From Schizophyllum amplum (taxonomy: Eukaryota; Basidiomycota; Agaricomycetes; Agaricales; Schizophyllaceae), in assembly GCA_007026445.1 (NCBI GenBank), contig VDMD01000007.1, positions 372,001-436,000 on the forward strand: a DNA stretch of 64,000 bases. Direction: 5' to 3'. The position numbers were made by a program, and so were the translations under genes. The notes beneath the pieces were generated by a model. That model worked only from the letters and a program-made list of their open reading frames with translations. It ran no database searches and was not told where the DNA came from. Positions 32,986 through 43,746 of the stretch are shown piece by piece (position 1 is the first letter of the stretch; each line of letters opens with the position of its first letter).

Positions 32986-34208
32986 GCGGAAAGCCTTGCA
33001 TCTGGCTTGACGACTATAGACATGCCAGTCCACACACCATATCCGCAGGTGCAATGTCCGTCCCAACGGGCGAGCTGTCCATGAAATCTTCTCAAACATT
33101 GCACCATATTAGGGCGATGGGAATCGTGGGAAAACCTTCAAGGAGCACGAGGGAGCAGGAGGGAGCAGGTGGCTCGCGGACGCAGATTTGCTTCCTTCCC
33201 ATTTCAGTTATCTCCTTGGAGGAGGTTCTCGACCATGACAACTTTAGGGGCTCTTCCAAAACCACGGGCCTGCCCGAACCAGGCCCGAACATCACCTGTA
33301 CTTATGGGTCAACATGAAGGAGGCTTACGATGCAAGGCATACTGTACGTCGCTGCTCCCCTGTAGAAGGCGCTGTCGTCACCCGACCCTTACATCGAACA
33401 GGCGGCAGCAACCATGACTTGCTTGCCAATTTGCATAGGCAATTGCTAGCAGCTGCGGCACTGCGGGGGCGGGGCTGGGCGGCGCGCGCCCCATGGGGCC
33501 CAGGTGATATCCTGACAGGAGCGCCATGGAGGCGGGCGCCGCCACTTGTCCCTTGGAGACTAGGTTAGCCCACTTCAGTCGCGGACTGTAGACCTCAGTG
33601 CCACACATTTTACGGCGTTGCGGAAGTGACGTCCACGTCTTGGCGCTCTGACTATGGGGCGATGCGCCACAGAGGGCTCTCATTGGCCCAGCGCGCATGG
33701 ACTATGATCGAAAAGAGACGTCCGCGTCAGGTTCAAGTTGGCCTTGGGCCTGGCGAATGCTGCACGTGCGCCTTGTTTACCGAAACGGCAGGGGAAGGTG
33801 CGCGTGGGTACTCCCTCTGCCCACCAGTGGGCTCTGACAGTCCTATCCAGTTCAGATCGGCGCTCGCATTGACTATCCTGGATACTCAATCAGAACAGGT
33901 CCAAATAGACAACTGCGCAGGTCCCGCGTTTTGTAACTCATTTGTAGAATCCTCGTCGCCTTCGCTCGATTGGAAAATTCAAAATTGTCTCGTTTGCAGC
34001 CCCGGAACCCGCCCGGACCTGTGTGATCGTTGATCTTTACACTCAGCCACCTGCATTTTGGCGCCGCAACATATAAGGGCTCCTCGATGGCGACGAGCGC
34101 GCGGGTTACAGCCGTCTCCGCCATTCCCCCCGTTCAGTGCCCTTCCTTTCCTCTCCTGCCCCAGGGAAGCGGCGCCGCGTCGCGGATCCACTCGTTCAGA
34201 TAATTAGC
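32986..34208. promoter_or_regulatory. Spacer between serpentine copies
   Basis: No gene is seen. It contains a very GC-rich stretch near 33467-33500. A TATAAGG element at 34071-34077 lies 138 nt before the ATG of the intact copy and may be its core promoter. Confidence 0.4.
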
Positions 34209-35538
34209 ATGGCGCCCTTCCGCTCGATCGACTCGATTTTCCTGGGCGCGATGATGTCGACGCTGTTGTATGGTGCGTGCGTGCCGCTGTATCTATGTCG
34301 TGTCTGTGACGCTCATGACTCTCTCTCAGGATTTTACATTGCAGTTGCTTACGAGTGCACGAGGATGCTCTACATGAAGCGACGACAGCGTAGGGTGAAC
34401 ATATATCTCGTTGGGACCCACATCGTGCTATTTGTCCTGGTCAATGTGGTATGTGATCGGCAGCGCCTGAATGCTACGAGGCTAATTTCTCTGCCAGCGC
34501 TGTTTGACGACGTTGATACGGACGCTACTAGGACTGCGCTTCCACCAAAAGGCCGACGGTGACATCGACACGGGCGCTCTCAACTCTCCTCAGTCAATGA
34601 TCGCCAACGTCTGTTGGTTCCTTGCTATCGTGCTTTCGGATGCCTTCATTGTGAGTTATCGCACAGACGGTGTAGTCTCTGATAATAATGAGTAATAAAA
34701 TGCAGATCTACCGAGTTCATATCGTATGGCGAGGGAGATGGTGGCCTGTTATGCCCGCTGCTCTCGGTTGGATCGGTAATTTTGGTACGCTCTCTTTGTT
34801 GCCACAATCCTTTGTTTCATCCGTGCTGACGACCCTTCCTCTCAGGTACCGGTATATGGCTTCTGTACAGCATGACATCCTATGGCGAGGGAGCAGTGAC
34901 TTTCGAGGGTCTGCTCACCAAGGCAAACATCGCGTTCATAGTCTTTACTTTGTACACCAACCTGCTGTGCTCGGGTGCGTCCGGACCTGTTATCATCTGA
35001 ACAATCACAGATACCTCTCCCAGGTCTCATCGCATATCGAATATGGTCTGTCCGGCGAGACGTTCAGTACCTCGCCAACGACACGCGTGGTGCGATGAAT
35101 CATGTCGTAGCTATTATACTGGAGTCCGCTGGATTTTACACCGCGCTGCTTGTGGTACACATCATCCTCCTGGGCATCGACTCTCTGCTCATATACGTCT
35201 GCACTGACATGGAGACGGCAACGATTGGCATTGTAGTACGTCCGCTAATCATCCGATCCTCCCAGATGTCACTCATTGCAACTTTTTAGTTCTCATATAT
35301 CATCATCCGCGTCTCTGAAGGGACTGCCCACGGAAACACGAGCAGCGGTGGGCCTACAAGCGGCGACACGTCAGGTCCGCGGCGGACGTGGAATTCGGGC
35401 GCTCGCCCAGCAGTCGGGACGAACACGATCGATGTGGCGATCAGACTGGAGACGGTCACGCATCATGACAACGAAGAGCCTGCCTCTGATACGAAGTCCA
35501 CAGATAAGTCGAGGGGCGTTGACGGTGGCGCTTGGTAG
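34209..35538 (+). CDS. Serpentine multi-pass membrane protein
   Basis: Seven exons (34209-34272, 34330-34448, 34498-34650, 34706-34784, 34846-34974, 35024-35235, 35290-35538) join with consistent phases into 334 residues. Seven hydrophobic segments can be placed: FLGAMMSTLLYGFYIAVAYE, VNIYLVGTHIVLFVLVNV, MIANVCWFLAIVLSDAFI, VMPAALGWIGNFGTGIWLLY, ANIAFIVFTLYTNLLCSGLI, VVAIILESAGFYTALLVVHI and TIGIVFSYIIIRVSE. The motifs YRVHIVWRGRWW and LIAYRIWSV are typical of a large basidiomycete family of putative seven-helix proteins of unknown function. The C-terminal tail is polar. Signalling or transport roles are unproven. Confidence 0.85.
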
Positions 35539-35835
35539 CTCGTCGTGTACATCTCATCTGTATATACATGTTTCACTAGACCGTACATAGGCTTTGTCGG
35601 GAATATATTGCTGGATTAAGGTTGGATTTTGTTCATCAGAGTTGCGACCTGTCGTGCAGTGTGGGTGTGATACAGCACTTGCCTTTCTTGGATCACCTTG
35701 TTTGTATGAGAGTCCCCATTGTCTTCCTCAACCACCACCAAGACCTCTTCGAGACACACCTCCACCCTCGCAAAGACTCAGAGCTTGCATAGAGCGCTGT
35801 AATAGGTCGGAGCTTCACAGCGATTGAACGGGTTG

Positions 35836-37909
35836 ATGGCGGGTCCGGTTCTTGTTTATTATTGCTCGGGCCATGGTGAGTGTTGGCGAGTACCGTATGT
35901 GTGGCTCTCGCTGAAACTCACGCGCTCTCGAGAGGATATGGCCATGCGACGCGCGTCTCAGCATTGTCGACGCATCTTCTGAGCCTGCCGGCGACTCACA
36001 AACCCAACGTCTACATCGTTTCTTCTGCACCAAAGCACGTCTTCGCCGATAGCATTGCTCTAGGAGGCCTATATCGCTATGCAGAGATAGACCCCGTTAT
36101 TGTGCAGCCACTAGCGTTCGTGGCTAATTACCGTTGATCTCGTTGTACTGACGATGCCTTTCAAGTTATCAAGTCGATCGCCGCAAGAGCGTTGAGGCTC
36201 TGAAGCTGTTCCTCCAACGCAAGGAAGCATTGCTGGAGAAGGAGACGCACTGGCTACGTGAGATCCAAGCTCACGGCGTGCTCAGTGACGCTGCGTTTCT
36301 GGGATGGTGCGTTTACCGGCTCTTCTGGAGATAAATGCTGACGATGCCGATCTTAGCCTGGCCGCCAAGGGAGCGGGCATCCCTTCCGTGCTTGTCACCA
36401 ATTTTACCTTCGATTCCGTGTACAGCTATTTGGGAACTACGCTACTAGAAGGCGCGCACAACACCGTGGACGACTGCGCCTCTGTCGCTCTTGAAGACCA
36501 TCCAATATCTCAAGCTGAACTGGAACCTCTAGTCGCCGAGATCATTGCCGGTTACCGCTGCGCTGATCTACTGCTCTGCTTACCAGGCTGCATCCCTATA
36601 CCATCATTCAGCTCTAGTCCTGATCTGCCAGCCCCGAATTGGATCGACCCGTCGACGAATACCTTCTCACGGCCTATTATCAACCATATCCTTACCCTTC
36701 GCACCGGATCGCCTCTGGAGATATACCCAGCTTTGTCTGCGACCTTACGCCCTCGAACCGTCATCCCGGCGCCCTTGCTGGTGCGACCCCCAAGCGCGGC
36801 CGCAGTCTACACGTCCTTTGGCCGTACTCAGTTTCTCTCTTCCATTGGCATTCCTTCGCACCTGCACGACCGAAAGATATTGATTGTCTCCTTTGGTGGT
36901 CAGATCATTCACTGCCCCAAGACTTCTGTCGACAGTCACCCGAGCAAGCAGTCCGCCTGTTCTCTTGATGCCACTATATCTGCCGTTCATCTTAGCGAGG
37001 CAGAAAACGAGGAAAACACCATTGTACACCTGTCTAGCACGCCTTTCTCGTCCGAGCATCTGCCGCCCTCGAGGATCGGTACCCCGTCACATCTCTGGGT
37101 CCCCGGTGCTCCTGCTCCTGTCCGTAAACCGACTCCAGCGCCAACGCCATTCTCATCGCCTGTCGTAAACACACCAAAGTTTTCTGCGCTGATCTCGCCA
37201 CTGGGCTCTCCATCTCTGGATGCTACTGCTTCGACGCCGACGTTCAGCACGTTCGCGATTCCACCGACGTCGCAGTTGGGCACGAAAGCTTCCGTGGAAA
37301 GCTCAGAGGATGGGCGGCGGTTGCTTCCGGATGATTCTTGGATTGCGGTCATCTGCGGTGTGTCAAAGGAGCAGTGGGCGAAGGAGGGTAGAGACGATGA
37401 GTTGCCCGAGCAATTCTTCATCGCGCCCAAGGACGTGTACATGCCAGACTTGACCGCAGTCGCGGATGTACTCCTAGGCAAACTCGGCTACGGGACCGTG
37501 TCGGAGTGCATTGATGCGTGCACACCCTTCGTCTATGGTGCGCTCCGGCTTTTCGCCAATGGGCATTCGCTGATCACACTTAACAGTGTCGCGCCCGCTG
37601 TTTATCGAAGAGCATGGCTTACGCCTGCTACTGGAAGAAGAGGGCACTGGCGTTGAGCTTTCTCGTGCCGCGTATGAGATGGGCGACTGGGCGGGTGCTG
37701 TCAGTGATGCCTGGACGCGGGGTGGAGCGGCGAAAGCCTTAAAACATGCTTTGGAGAGCAACGGCGGACCGGCCACACGAGCAGGCGCGAAGAAAAGGAT
37801 ACTCCCCCACTCGCAGACGCAGGAACAAACGAGGCGTATGGCGCGGTCTGTGGTGGAATGGTTTTCTGGGTCCGGTGTTGGGGTGTTCGAGGAATCGCGC
37901 GTGCAGTGA
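35836..37909 (+). CDS. Glycosyltransferase-like protein related to L-arabinokinase N-terminal domain
   Basis: Five exons (35836-35875, 35935-36115, 36166-36306, 36357-37537, 37587-37909) give 621 residues. The N-terminus holds YYCSGHGYGHATRVSAL, the glycine-rich GHGYGH loop of the GT-B-like domain found at the start of plant L-arabinokinase. SVLVTNFTFDSVYSYL, ILIVSFGGQI and the donor-side motif LLGKLGYGTVSECIDACTPF follow. A roughly 150-residue Ser/Pro/Thr-rich insert splits the fold between ILIVSFGGQ and DDSWIAVICG. The GHMP kinase domain present in the plant enzyme is absent here, so a nucleotide-sugar or polysaccharide-linked transferase role is more likely than sugar-1-kinase; substrate unknown. 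Confidence 0.78.
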
Positions 37910-38266
37910 CTGCAAGCTTCAAGCCAATACGCTCTAGCCTGGTTCTTGTAAGGGATGGTAAAGTAGACAATTCTAGTCCGACATAAGGCCATCAGAACCT
38001 CGCATTGAGCCTTATTAGGCTTGAGTCATAGTATACTGCAGTCACGCTGACGCGTCCTGTCACGTTCCTCGTGCGGTGTGACCGGGAACCTGAAGTGCCG
38101 CCTTCTCTTAATCTCTATTCTAAGTACCCCGTTCCTTCATGTACGTTGCATGCCCTTTGGGAACTGCGAATGGGCCTACAGAGTCCAGAGTATCCGTGCG
38201 AGCTGATGCAGCGGTCGAAGAATACGCAAGAGTAGCTCCCTTGCGACGCCTGCACCTTCTTCAATT
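37910..38266. other. Intergenic region
   Basis: Between the glycosyltransferase-like gene and the first heat-shock gene. No gene seen. Confidence 0.4.
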
Positions 38267-38279
38267 TTCTAGAATATTC
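38267..38279 (+). promoter_or_regulatory. Heat-shock element (distal)
   Basis: TTCTAGAATATTC is a perfect three-unit TTCnnGAAnnTTC array, 237 nt upstream of the small heat-shock ATG. It is the binding pattern of heat-shock factor. Confidence 0.75.
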
Positions 38280-38387
38280 TCTTGGTACCGTCCAGTCCGT
38301 GGACTTTTCGGGGCCTGGCACTGGCCTCTCCGGAAGCTTGAAGAAACGTCTCAACAGCACAGCATGTCTCACCGATGACCTCAGCGC

Positions 38388-38400
38388 GAACTTTCGAGAA
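38388..38400 (+). promoter_or_regulatory. Heat-shock element (proximal)
   Basis: GAACTTTCGAGAA is a perfect GAAnnTTCnnGAA array 116 nt before the ATG. An ATAAAAG box at 38415-38421 follows it and may be the TATA element. Confidence 0.75.
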
Positions 38401-38515
38401 TGCAACCCTTGGCCATAAAAGCGGGCAGCACCAACAGCCATCCTCACTGCACAGAAACAAGCGATCCACCAGTACTTGAAGCGACAACTCAAATCTCATC
38501 TCTCGACTTACCGCC

Positions 38516-39096
38516 ATGTCTGTCTTCTACTACGAGCCCTTCTACGACATCGACCGCTTCCTCAGTGAGGCCTTCGGTCCCCGAGGCGCGGAAAACGCCC
38601 AGCGCCGCATCGGTGAGGGCAACACCAACGAGGCGCCGCGCGCTCTCAAGCCAAGGTAAGTCTTCCATGGCTCCCATTGTCCTGCCTTTGCGGTGCTGAC
38701 CGTTTTTATCGATCTTTTGCAGGATGGATCTGCACGAAGACGCCGAGAAGAACCTTGTAACCGCCTCCTTCGAGTTCCCGGGCGTTAAGAAGGAGGACGT
38801 GCAGATTGACTTCCACGACGGGCGCCTGACGGTCGCCGCGGAGACGAAGGTCTCTGAGGAGCGCGATGAGAATGGCTACGCTGTGCGTGAGCGCCGCTAC
38901 GGCAAGTGGTCGCGCACACTGCAACTCCCTGCGGGCGTCAAGGTGAGCAACCTTCATTTGAACGTCGCGAAGAACAGCGAACTGACTCGCCTCACAGGAG
39001 GAGGATGTGAAGGCGACGATGGAGAACGGCGTCCTTACTGTGACGTTCCCGAAAAACTCTCCTCAGGCCGCGCCCAAGAAGATCACGGTCAACTAA
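38516..39096 (+). CDS. Small heat-shock protein (Hsp20), copy 1
   Basis: Three exons (38516-38655, 38723-38942, 38998-39096) give 152 residues. After an N-terminal arm starting MSVFYYEPFYDIDRFLSEAF, the alpha-crystallin domain is complete: MDLHEDAEKNLVTASFEFPG, GVKKEDVQIDFHDGRLTVAA, RRYGKWSRTLQLP and MENGVLTVTFPK. The short tail ends KKITVN, supplying the I-x-V motif used for oligomer contacts. It is an ATP-independent chaperone that binds unfolding proteins in the cytosol. Two perfect heat-shock elements upstream point to induction by heat-shock factor. It is a close paralogue of the gene at 57216, with the same exon phases. Confidence 0.95.
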
Positions 39097-39317
39097 TTGA
39101 TCTTGCGAGCGGCGCGTTGAATCCGATGCAATATTTTGAATGGACATTTTGGAATGGACACGACCTGTAGCATAGACAATGCCAATCCTTGATTAATTCC
39201 TGAACTGCAGACTGCTGAAGTGCGCTATAAATTCCTGTTAGCCTGCGGAGCCTGTTCCTGATAAGCGAATCACTACCTAGCCGGTAGCGGCGACAGCGCC
39301 CTACTGACCTTTGCATT

Positions 39318-40728
39318 CTATGTCAATTCATCTTGACTCGCTGTCTTCACAGCGTCGTCATCTGCAGCGCGTTCAGGCTGCTCAGCCATGTCTTCGTCTT
39401 CGCTAGACCCGTACTTGTCCCATTCTATGGCGCCGAGCCAACCTGCCTGACAGAGGACAGGAAGCGAATGCTCACCGACAACTCGCGCGATATCTGTCGG
39501 CTTCTGGGAGTACCAGGCGCAGTGTCCGATGGCCTCAATGACCTCGAACGTGAGGCCGTTGGAACCCCAAACATACTTCGCCAGGTGTGTCATGGTAGTC
39601 GGCGAGAGAGTCCTGGCAGCGTCAAATAGTGCTTGGACGACGTGCGAGTTGCGCGTGACGACGCCAAGGCGGCCTTGCGAGGCTCTGTCGATGGCGTTTG
39701 TGTACATAGTCCTGTAGCCATGCAGATCGGACTCGCTGTCGCAATTAGGTTGGTCTTGATACATATCGTACATCATCGGGTCGACAGTGATCCATGCGGG
39801 ATATGTGAGTGCACCGAGCTCGCGAGGGTAAATGCAGATGTTGTCCCAGTCGATAATCCCAGCGACTTCCCCGCCGTCGTCGACGAGGATATTCTGCGAG
39901 TCGAAGTCGGGAACGGCGAAGTGAAAGGGTGATCCGTCGAATCGATAGTCCGGTAGCGCGCCGATGAAGAGCTGAAGAGCAGCGAGTTCCGGTCTGTTGT
40001 TCATTTGGCGGGCCTTTCCTATAAGCGAGCGGAAAAACGCGTTTGTAGTGTCGAAGGGCCCGAATTCGGCCTCCGCGTCATCGTGATCAGGGAGAAACTG
40101 GCGTAGACAAGAGAAAGCGCCAACATGAGTTTTCCCCGTCATGGAGGCGGAGACAGCCTATTTTGTCGAATTCAAGCGAGGCTAGGTCGACCATGTGTCG
40201 TGCGAGCGAGTCTAAGAGACGCTGTTTCGTGCGCCCGCCGACCCACCAAGACGGGACATCCCATACATCAATGAGTTTGGTGCCGCGCACAAAGTCTGTG
40301 ATAGTGTACGGGTGCCCAAGGGCGTTGTCTTGTACGCAGGAAAGGCCGTGGACGCGGGGAATGGGAAGTGAGGTTCTTGCCGTTATGTGTTCGAGAGCGA
40401 GGATGTCCGAGCGCATGCCTTCAGAGCAGAGATGGTCCCATTCATGGAAAGGTATGCGTATGACCCAGTGGACCTCGTCGGAGAACTTCAGCTCGTACAC
40501 GACGTGGAAGCTGCCTGTATGTGGCGGGACGGCCACTTCGCACGTCAGCTCAGTGGCGCGCTCAGCGAGCTCGGAGGGAGCATTGGATGGCTGGCCGACG
40601 TCATCAAGCGCAGTGCGACGAGTCGACAAAGCCAACGACTCAATGAGAGAGACGTCAAGGAGGGCTATGAAAGCTTCGTCGGTATCCTGAGAGTGAGTCG
40701 AGCCAGCGCCTGCAGTGCCTTCTGCCAT
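39318..40728 (-). pseudogene. APH-type phosphotransferase, frameshifted
   Basis: Two overlapping minus-strand frames (40728-40087 and 40142-39318) together make one protein of about 470 residues of the aminoglycoside-phosphotransferase/choline-kinase fold. The first frame has FHVVYELKFSDEVHWVIRIP and the hinge region GHPYTITDFVRGTKLIDVW; the second has the catalytic-loop equivalent FAVPDFDSQNILVDD and the metal site EVAGIIDWDN. The break lies at a G4A4 run (plus-strand TTTTCCCC, 40130-40137): removing one G gives an uninterrupted frame. No intron can bridge it. Either the assembly has an extra base or the gene is recently inactivated. Substrates of fungal members are unknown. Confidence 0.8.
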
Positions 40729-41867
40729 GATGAGCGTAGATCGGCCTGTTCAGCCCGGTTGGATGATATTGTCAGAGCGGCACGGCCGTTCAACACTAGC
40801 AGTGCAAGCGCAGACGCCAGAGTCCAATAGTCCGACGTTATTGTTGTCTGGAGTGCTACTTCTGCAGCCGAGGCACGTCGATGTCTTTATCTGCGTTCAC
40901 ATGATATCAGCAAGGTCGAGTAGGCCTCAGAAAAGATGATACAGACCGAAGAACCTCGCGAGACTGAAGGCGTCTGACTCTGAGATGAAGATTCAACTTG
41001 ATTAAGTTGAAGAAGGACGAGTGATCGGATATAATCCAGTAACCACGCAGAGCCGACGACGTGGGAATATCTCGGCAGTAACCGGATTTCAATCTTCATG
41101 TTCGGAACTGTTTGTTCGTCTCAACCACCATCTTCACGGATCAGTAACTCATTTATGCTTCCTTTGAATGTCGTGCACCTCAGCTGCTGCTGACACGACA
41201 AAGGGCGAACTTCTCTGTATCCTGGGTAGAAGTCAACGCCCCGCCTCGAACACGCGGAAGTTGCATTCCCGGGCCTGTACCCAGCCTGTATACGGGCCCG
41301 TTTCCAGCATAATTGCCTGACGCAGGGAAGTCCAGGACGCCCTAGGCGCCTAGGCAGGACTGAGCGGGCACTCACTTAGTAGATAAAAAGACAGACTCGA
41401 CGAGAGTCAGCCTTGGGAAGCCTTCGTTTGCCAGCAAATGGCCATGCGCGAACATGAACTTGCAAGCACATGATGTTTGGCCATTGATGTATGTATCTCT
41501 GATTCGAGTTGCAGCCGGGTTGCAGGACAGCGTCGCGTTGCCTCAAACTCGTCGGGACTTCTCGCGCAGTGACATGCGTGGCTCTATGCGTCGGCGCCTT
41601 GTGCATTGAACGTGTACGCTGGTTTCTGTATTAACAGCGAATTCACAGCTGCTCCCGGGCTCTGGCTGCCAGCCCAGAATTCGCGCTGATGCCTGATCAC
41701 CATGAGCGGCATGCCAAACAGTATGTAACTGAATGACTTTTGCTGCAATCATAACGCCGCACCATAACGGCGCCGAGCATCGCCCGGTCTCAGTCTGTCT
41801 GGAGGCTCCGACGCCCGTCCAGGCCCCGCGACCACCCCGCGACGGTTGCCCACGCGGGTCTGTCATG
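40729..41867. promoter_or_regulatory. Divergent intergenic region
   Basis: Separates the APH-type gene (minus) from the F-box gene (plus). Small ORFs here have no support. I see nothing else. Confidence 0.4.
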
Positions 41868-41874
41868 TATATAG
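41868..41874 (+). promoter_or_regulatory. TATA box candidate of F-box gene
   Basis: TATATAG lies 96 nt upstream of the F-box ATG. Confidence 0.45.
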
Positions 41875-41963
41875 CCTGCATCAAGATGCTGCTGCAACGC
41901 TTTCACTCTCCCTCCCGCGACCGCTAAGTTTTCTGACGCCTAACCCCCGATATTCGCACCTAA

Positions 41964-43127
41964 ATGGCCTCCACAAACTGCCTCTTCATTCCTGAGCTCT
42001 TCGACATCGTATGCGCGCACTCGGACCCGCGCGACCTGTGCCGGATGGCGCGCACCTGCCGCGCATGGCAGTCTATAGCGCTCGACAGCATCTGGAACAC
42101 CCTCAGCAGCATGAACCCAATTCTTGGGCTGCTTCCTCGGGACGCATGGACGACAGAGACGAAGATGATTGGCTGGGTGCGTGCGAGAATATCCCACCAT
42201 TGAGTGCGAGAAGCTAACTTCTATTCTTCCCGCAGGGACTCGAAGTAGAAGTCTTGGTACGTGTTCCTTCCTGCCTATTGCAGGACGCTTTAGTCATCCA
42301 TATGTCCACAGATTTTCACGCGACCGCTCACCGCGGCGGACTGGGAACGCCCTCTGGCGTACACATCGCGCGTGCGTTCCCTCACAGCCGACGTCGGAAC
42401 ACGTAGCATCGCTGCCTCGCAAACGAACATCGTCGACATTCTCAGCACCTGCCCTGTTCCGCTCTTCCCTCACCTTCGCACCCTTTCTCTTCGTGTCTCG
42501 TCTTCCGCTCCCTTACTTAAATTCTTCGACTCCCTCGTCGGGCACACGGACACGCTTGATTCATTGGCTCTCTGGCTAGACCAGGCGTGCGCTTCGCAGC
42601 AGGTGCCCCTCGTGCCACTCAACGACGGGCTACACTCTCGCTGCCCCAATCTCTTCAAATTCGCACTATATGCACCCTGGCTGACGGCATCGCGCGACAT
42701 CCTTGCTGGTTGGAAGCATCTGCGCGTACTGCGCGCACCTCGACTCTCCCGCGAGGCGCTCCGACATGTCGCGACGCTCGCGCGGCTGGAACAGCTCGTG
42801 CTGACGGACTCGCGCGCGCAGGAGTTCGACGCGGGCGAGACGCTGCCGTTCCCCGCGCTGGCGCGTCTAGAGATGCGGTTGGACCAGCTCGACGGGGCGA
42901 CGGCGTTCTTGTCGTCTTTGGACAGCGAGCAGCCGTTGCGGTCGGTGAAGCTGCACTACACAGCCAAGGCGCCGACGCTCTTGGTGGAGACATTTATGCG
43001 GGCGCTGACAGAGCAGTGCGATCAGCTGGACGAGCTGCTCATCAATGGGGTACGGGCTACCTTGGACGGATCTGCTGAGGAGTGGAATATACCGAAGGGT
43101 CAGAGCAGAAGTACTGCGACTGCCTAA
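41964..43127 (+). CDS. F-box protein with leucine-rich C-terminal region
   Basis: Three exons (41964-42176, 42236-42256, 42312-43127) give 349 residues; the middle exon has only 21 nt. Residues 5-50 form an F-box: FIPELFDIVCAHSDPRDLCR, MARTCRAWQSIALDSIWNTL. The rest has irregular leucine-rich repeats (LRTLSLRVSSSAPLLKFFDS, LRVLRAPRLSREALRHVATL, LRSVKLHY). Such proteins usually serve as substrate receptors of SCF ubiquitin ligases; the target is unknown. F-box proteins with this repeat type form large families in Agaricomycetes. Confidence 0.85.
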
Positions 43128-43746
43128 TGAGCGGCAGCCATCTCGTTGAAGCTCCTACTACATGCACTGTATACCCCGTATTTATAATTTGGGCCTCGTG
43201 GGTCAGAACTCTTCTCCTGGAAAAATTGGCTGTGACATGCATCTAGCCTCAGCGTAAAGTGCACAGAAGGACATGTCAGTACTAGTAGCAATCGGATCCA
43301 ATGGCGCGTAGCGTTGAGCGCTGTTGAGCGACGCCAGCTTGAGGGTGCGTAACACCTCGGCAAATACCGTGGTCCTTTGTCACGATTTCCTGCATGCAAC
43401 ATCTTATGTACATACTGATAGTCTGCTGCTGCCCTTGCATCTGCACCATTTACTGCGATATGATAAGGCCTTGGAAGTTTTCCTACACTCCGCGGAATGG
43501 AAAGCTCTAGCTCATAGGTGGACTGTCGACGGGATAGTCACCCTTCATTGACTACTGCATCGTCGTTCGAATCATCTGGTGTGTCGCTTTCCTTTGTATC
43601 GCTATACATCTGCACAGGTTCTTTGTTCTTTGCGATAACGCACGCACGAGGCTTTCACGACAAAAAGAGTGCCTTTTTATGTTCCCTCTCAGCCACTCCC
43701 TTTCACCATCTGGGTTCCCTCCAAGTTCCCTCCCCCAGCTGCAACG
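43128..43746. other. Intergenic region
   Basis: Between the F-box gene and the Pro/Ser-rich gene. An open frame extends 26 codons upstream of the chosen ATG of the next gene. No other gene seen. Confidence 0.4.

Noticed and set aside
41121..41606. Short minus-strand ORFs near 41.1-41.6 kb
   Set aside because: No family features, no shared frame and no splice sites that would join them.
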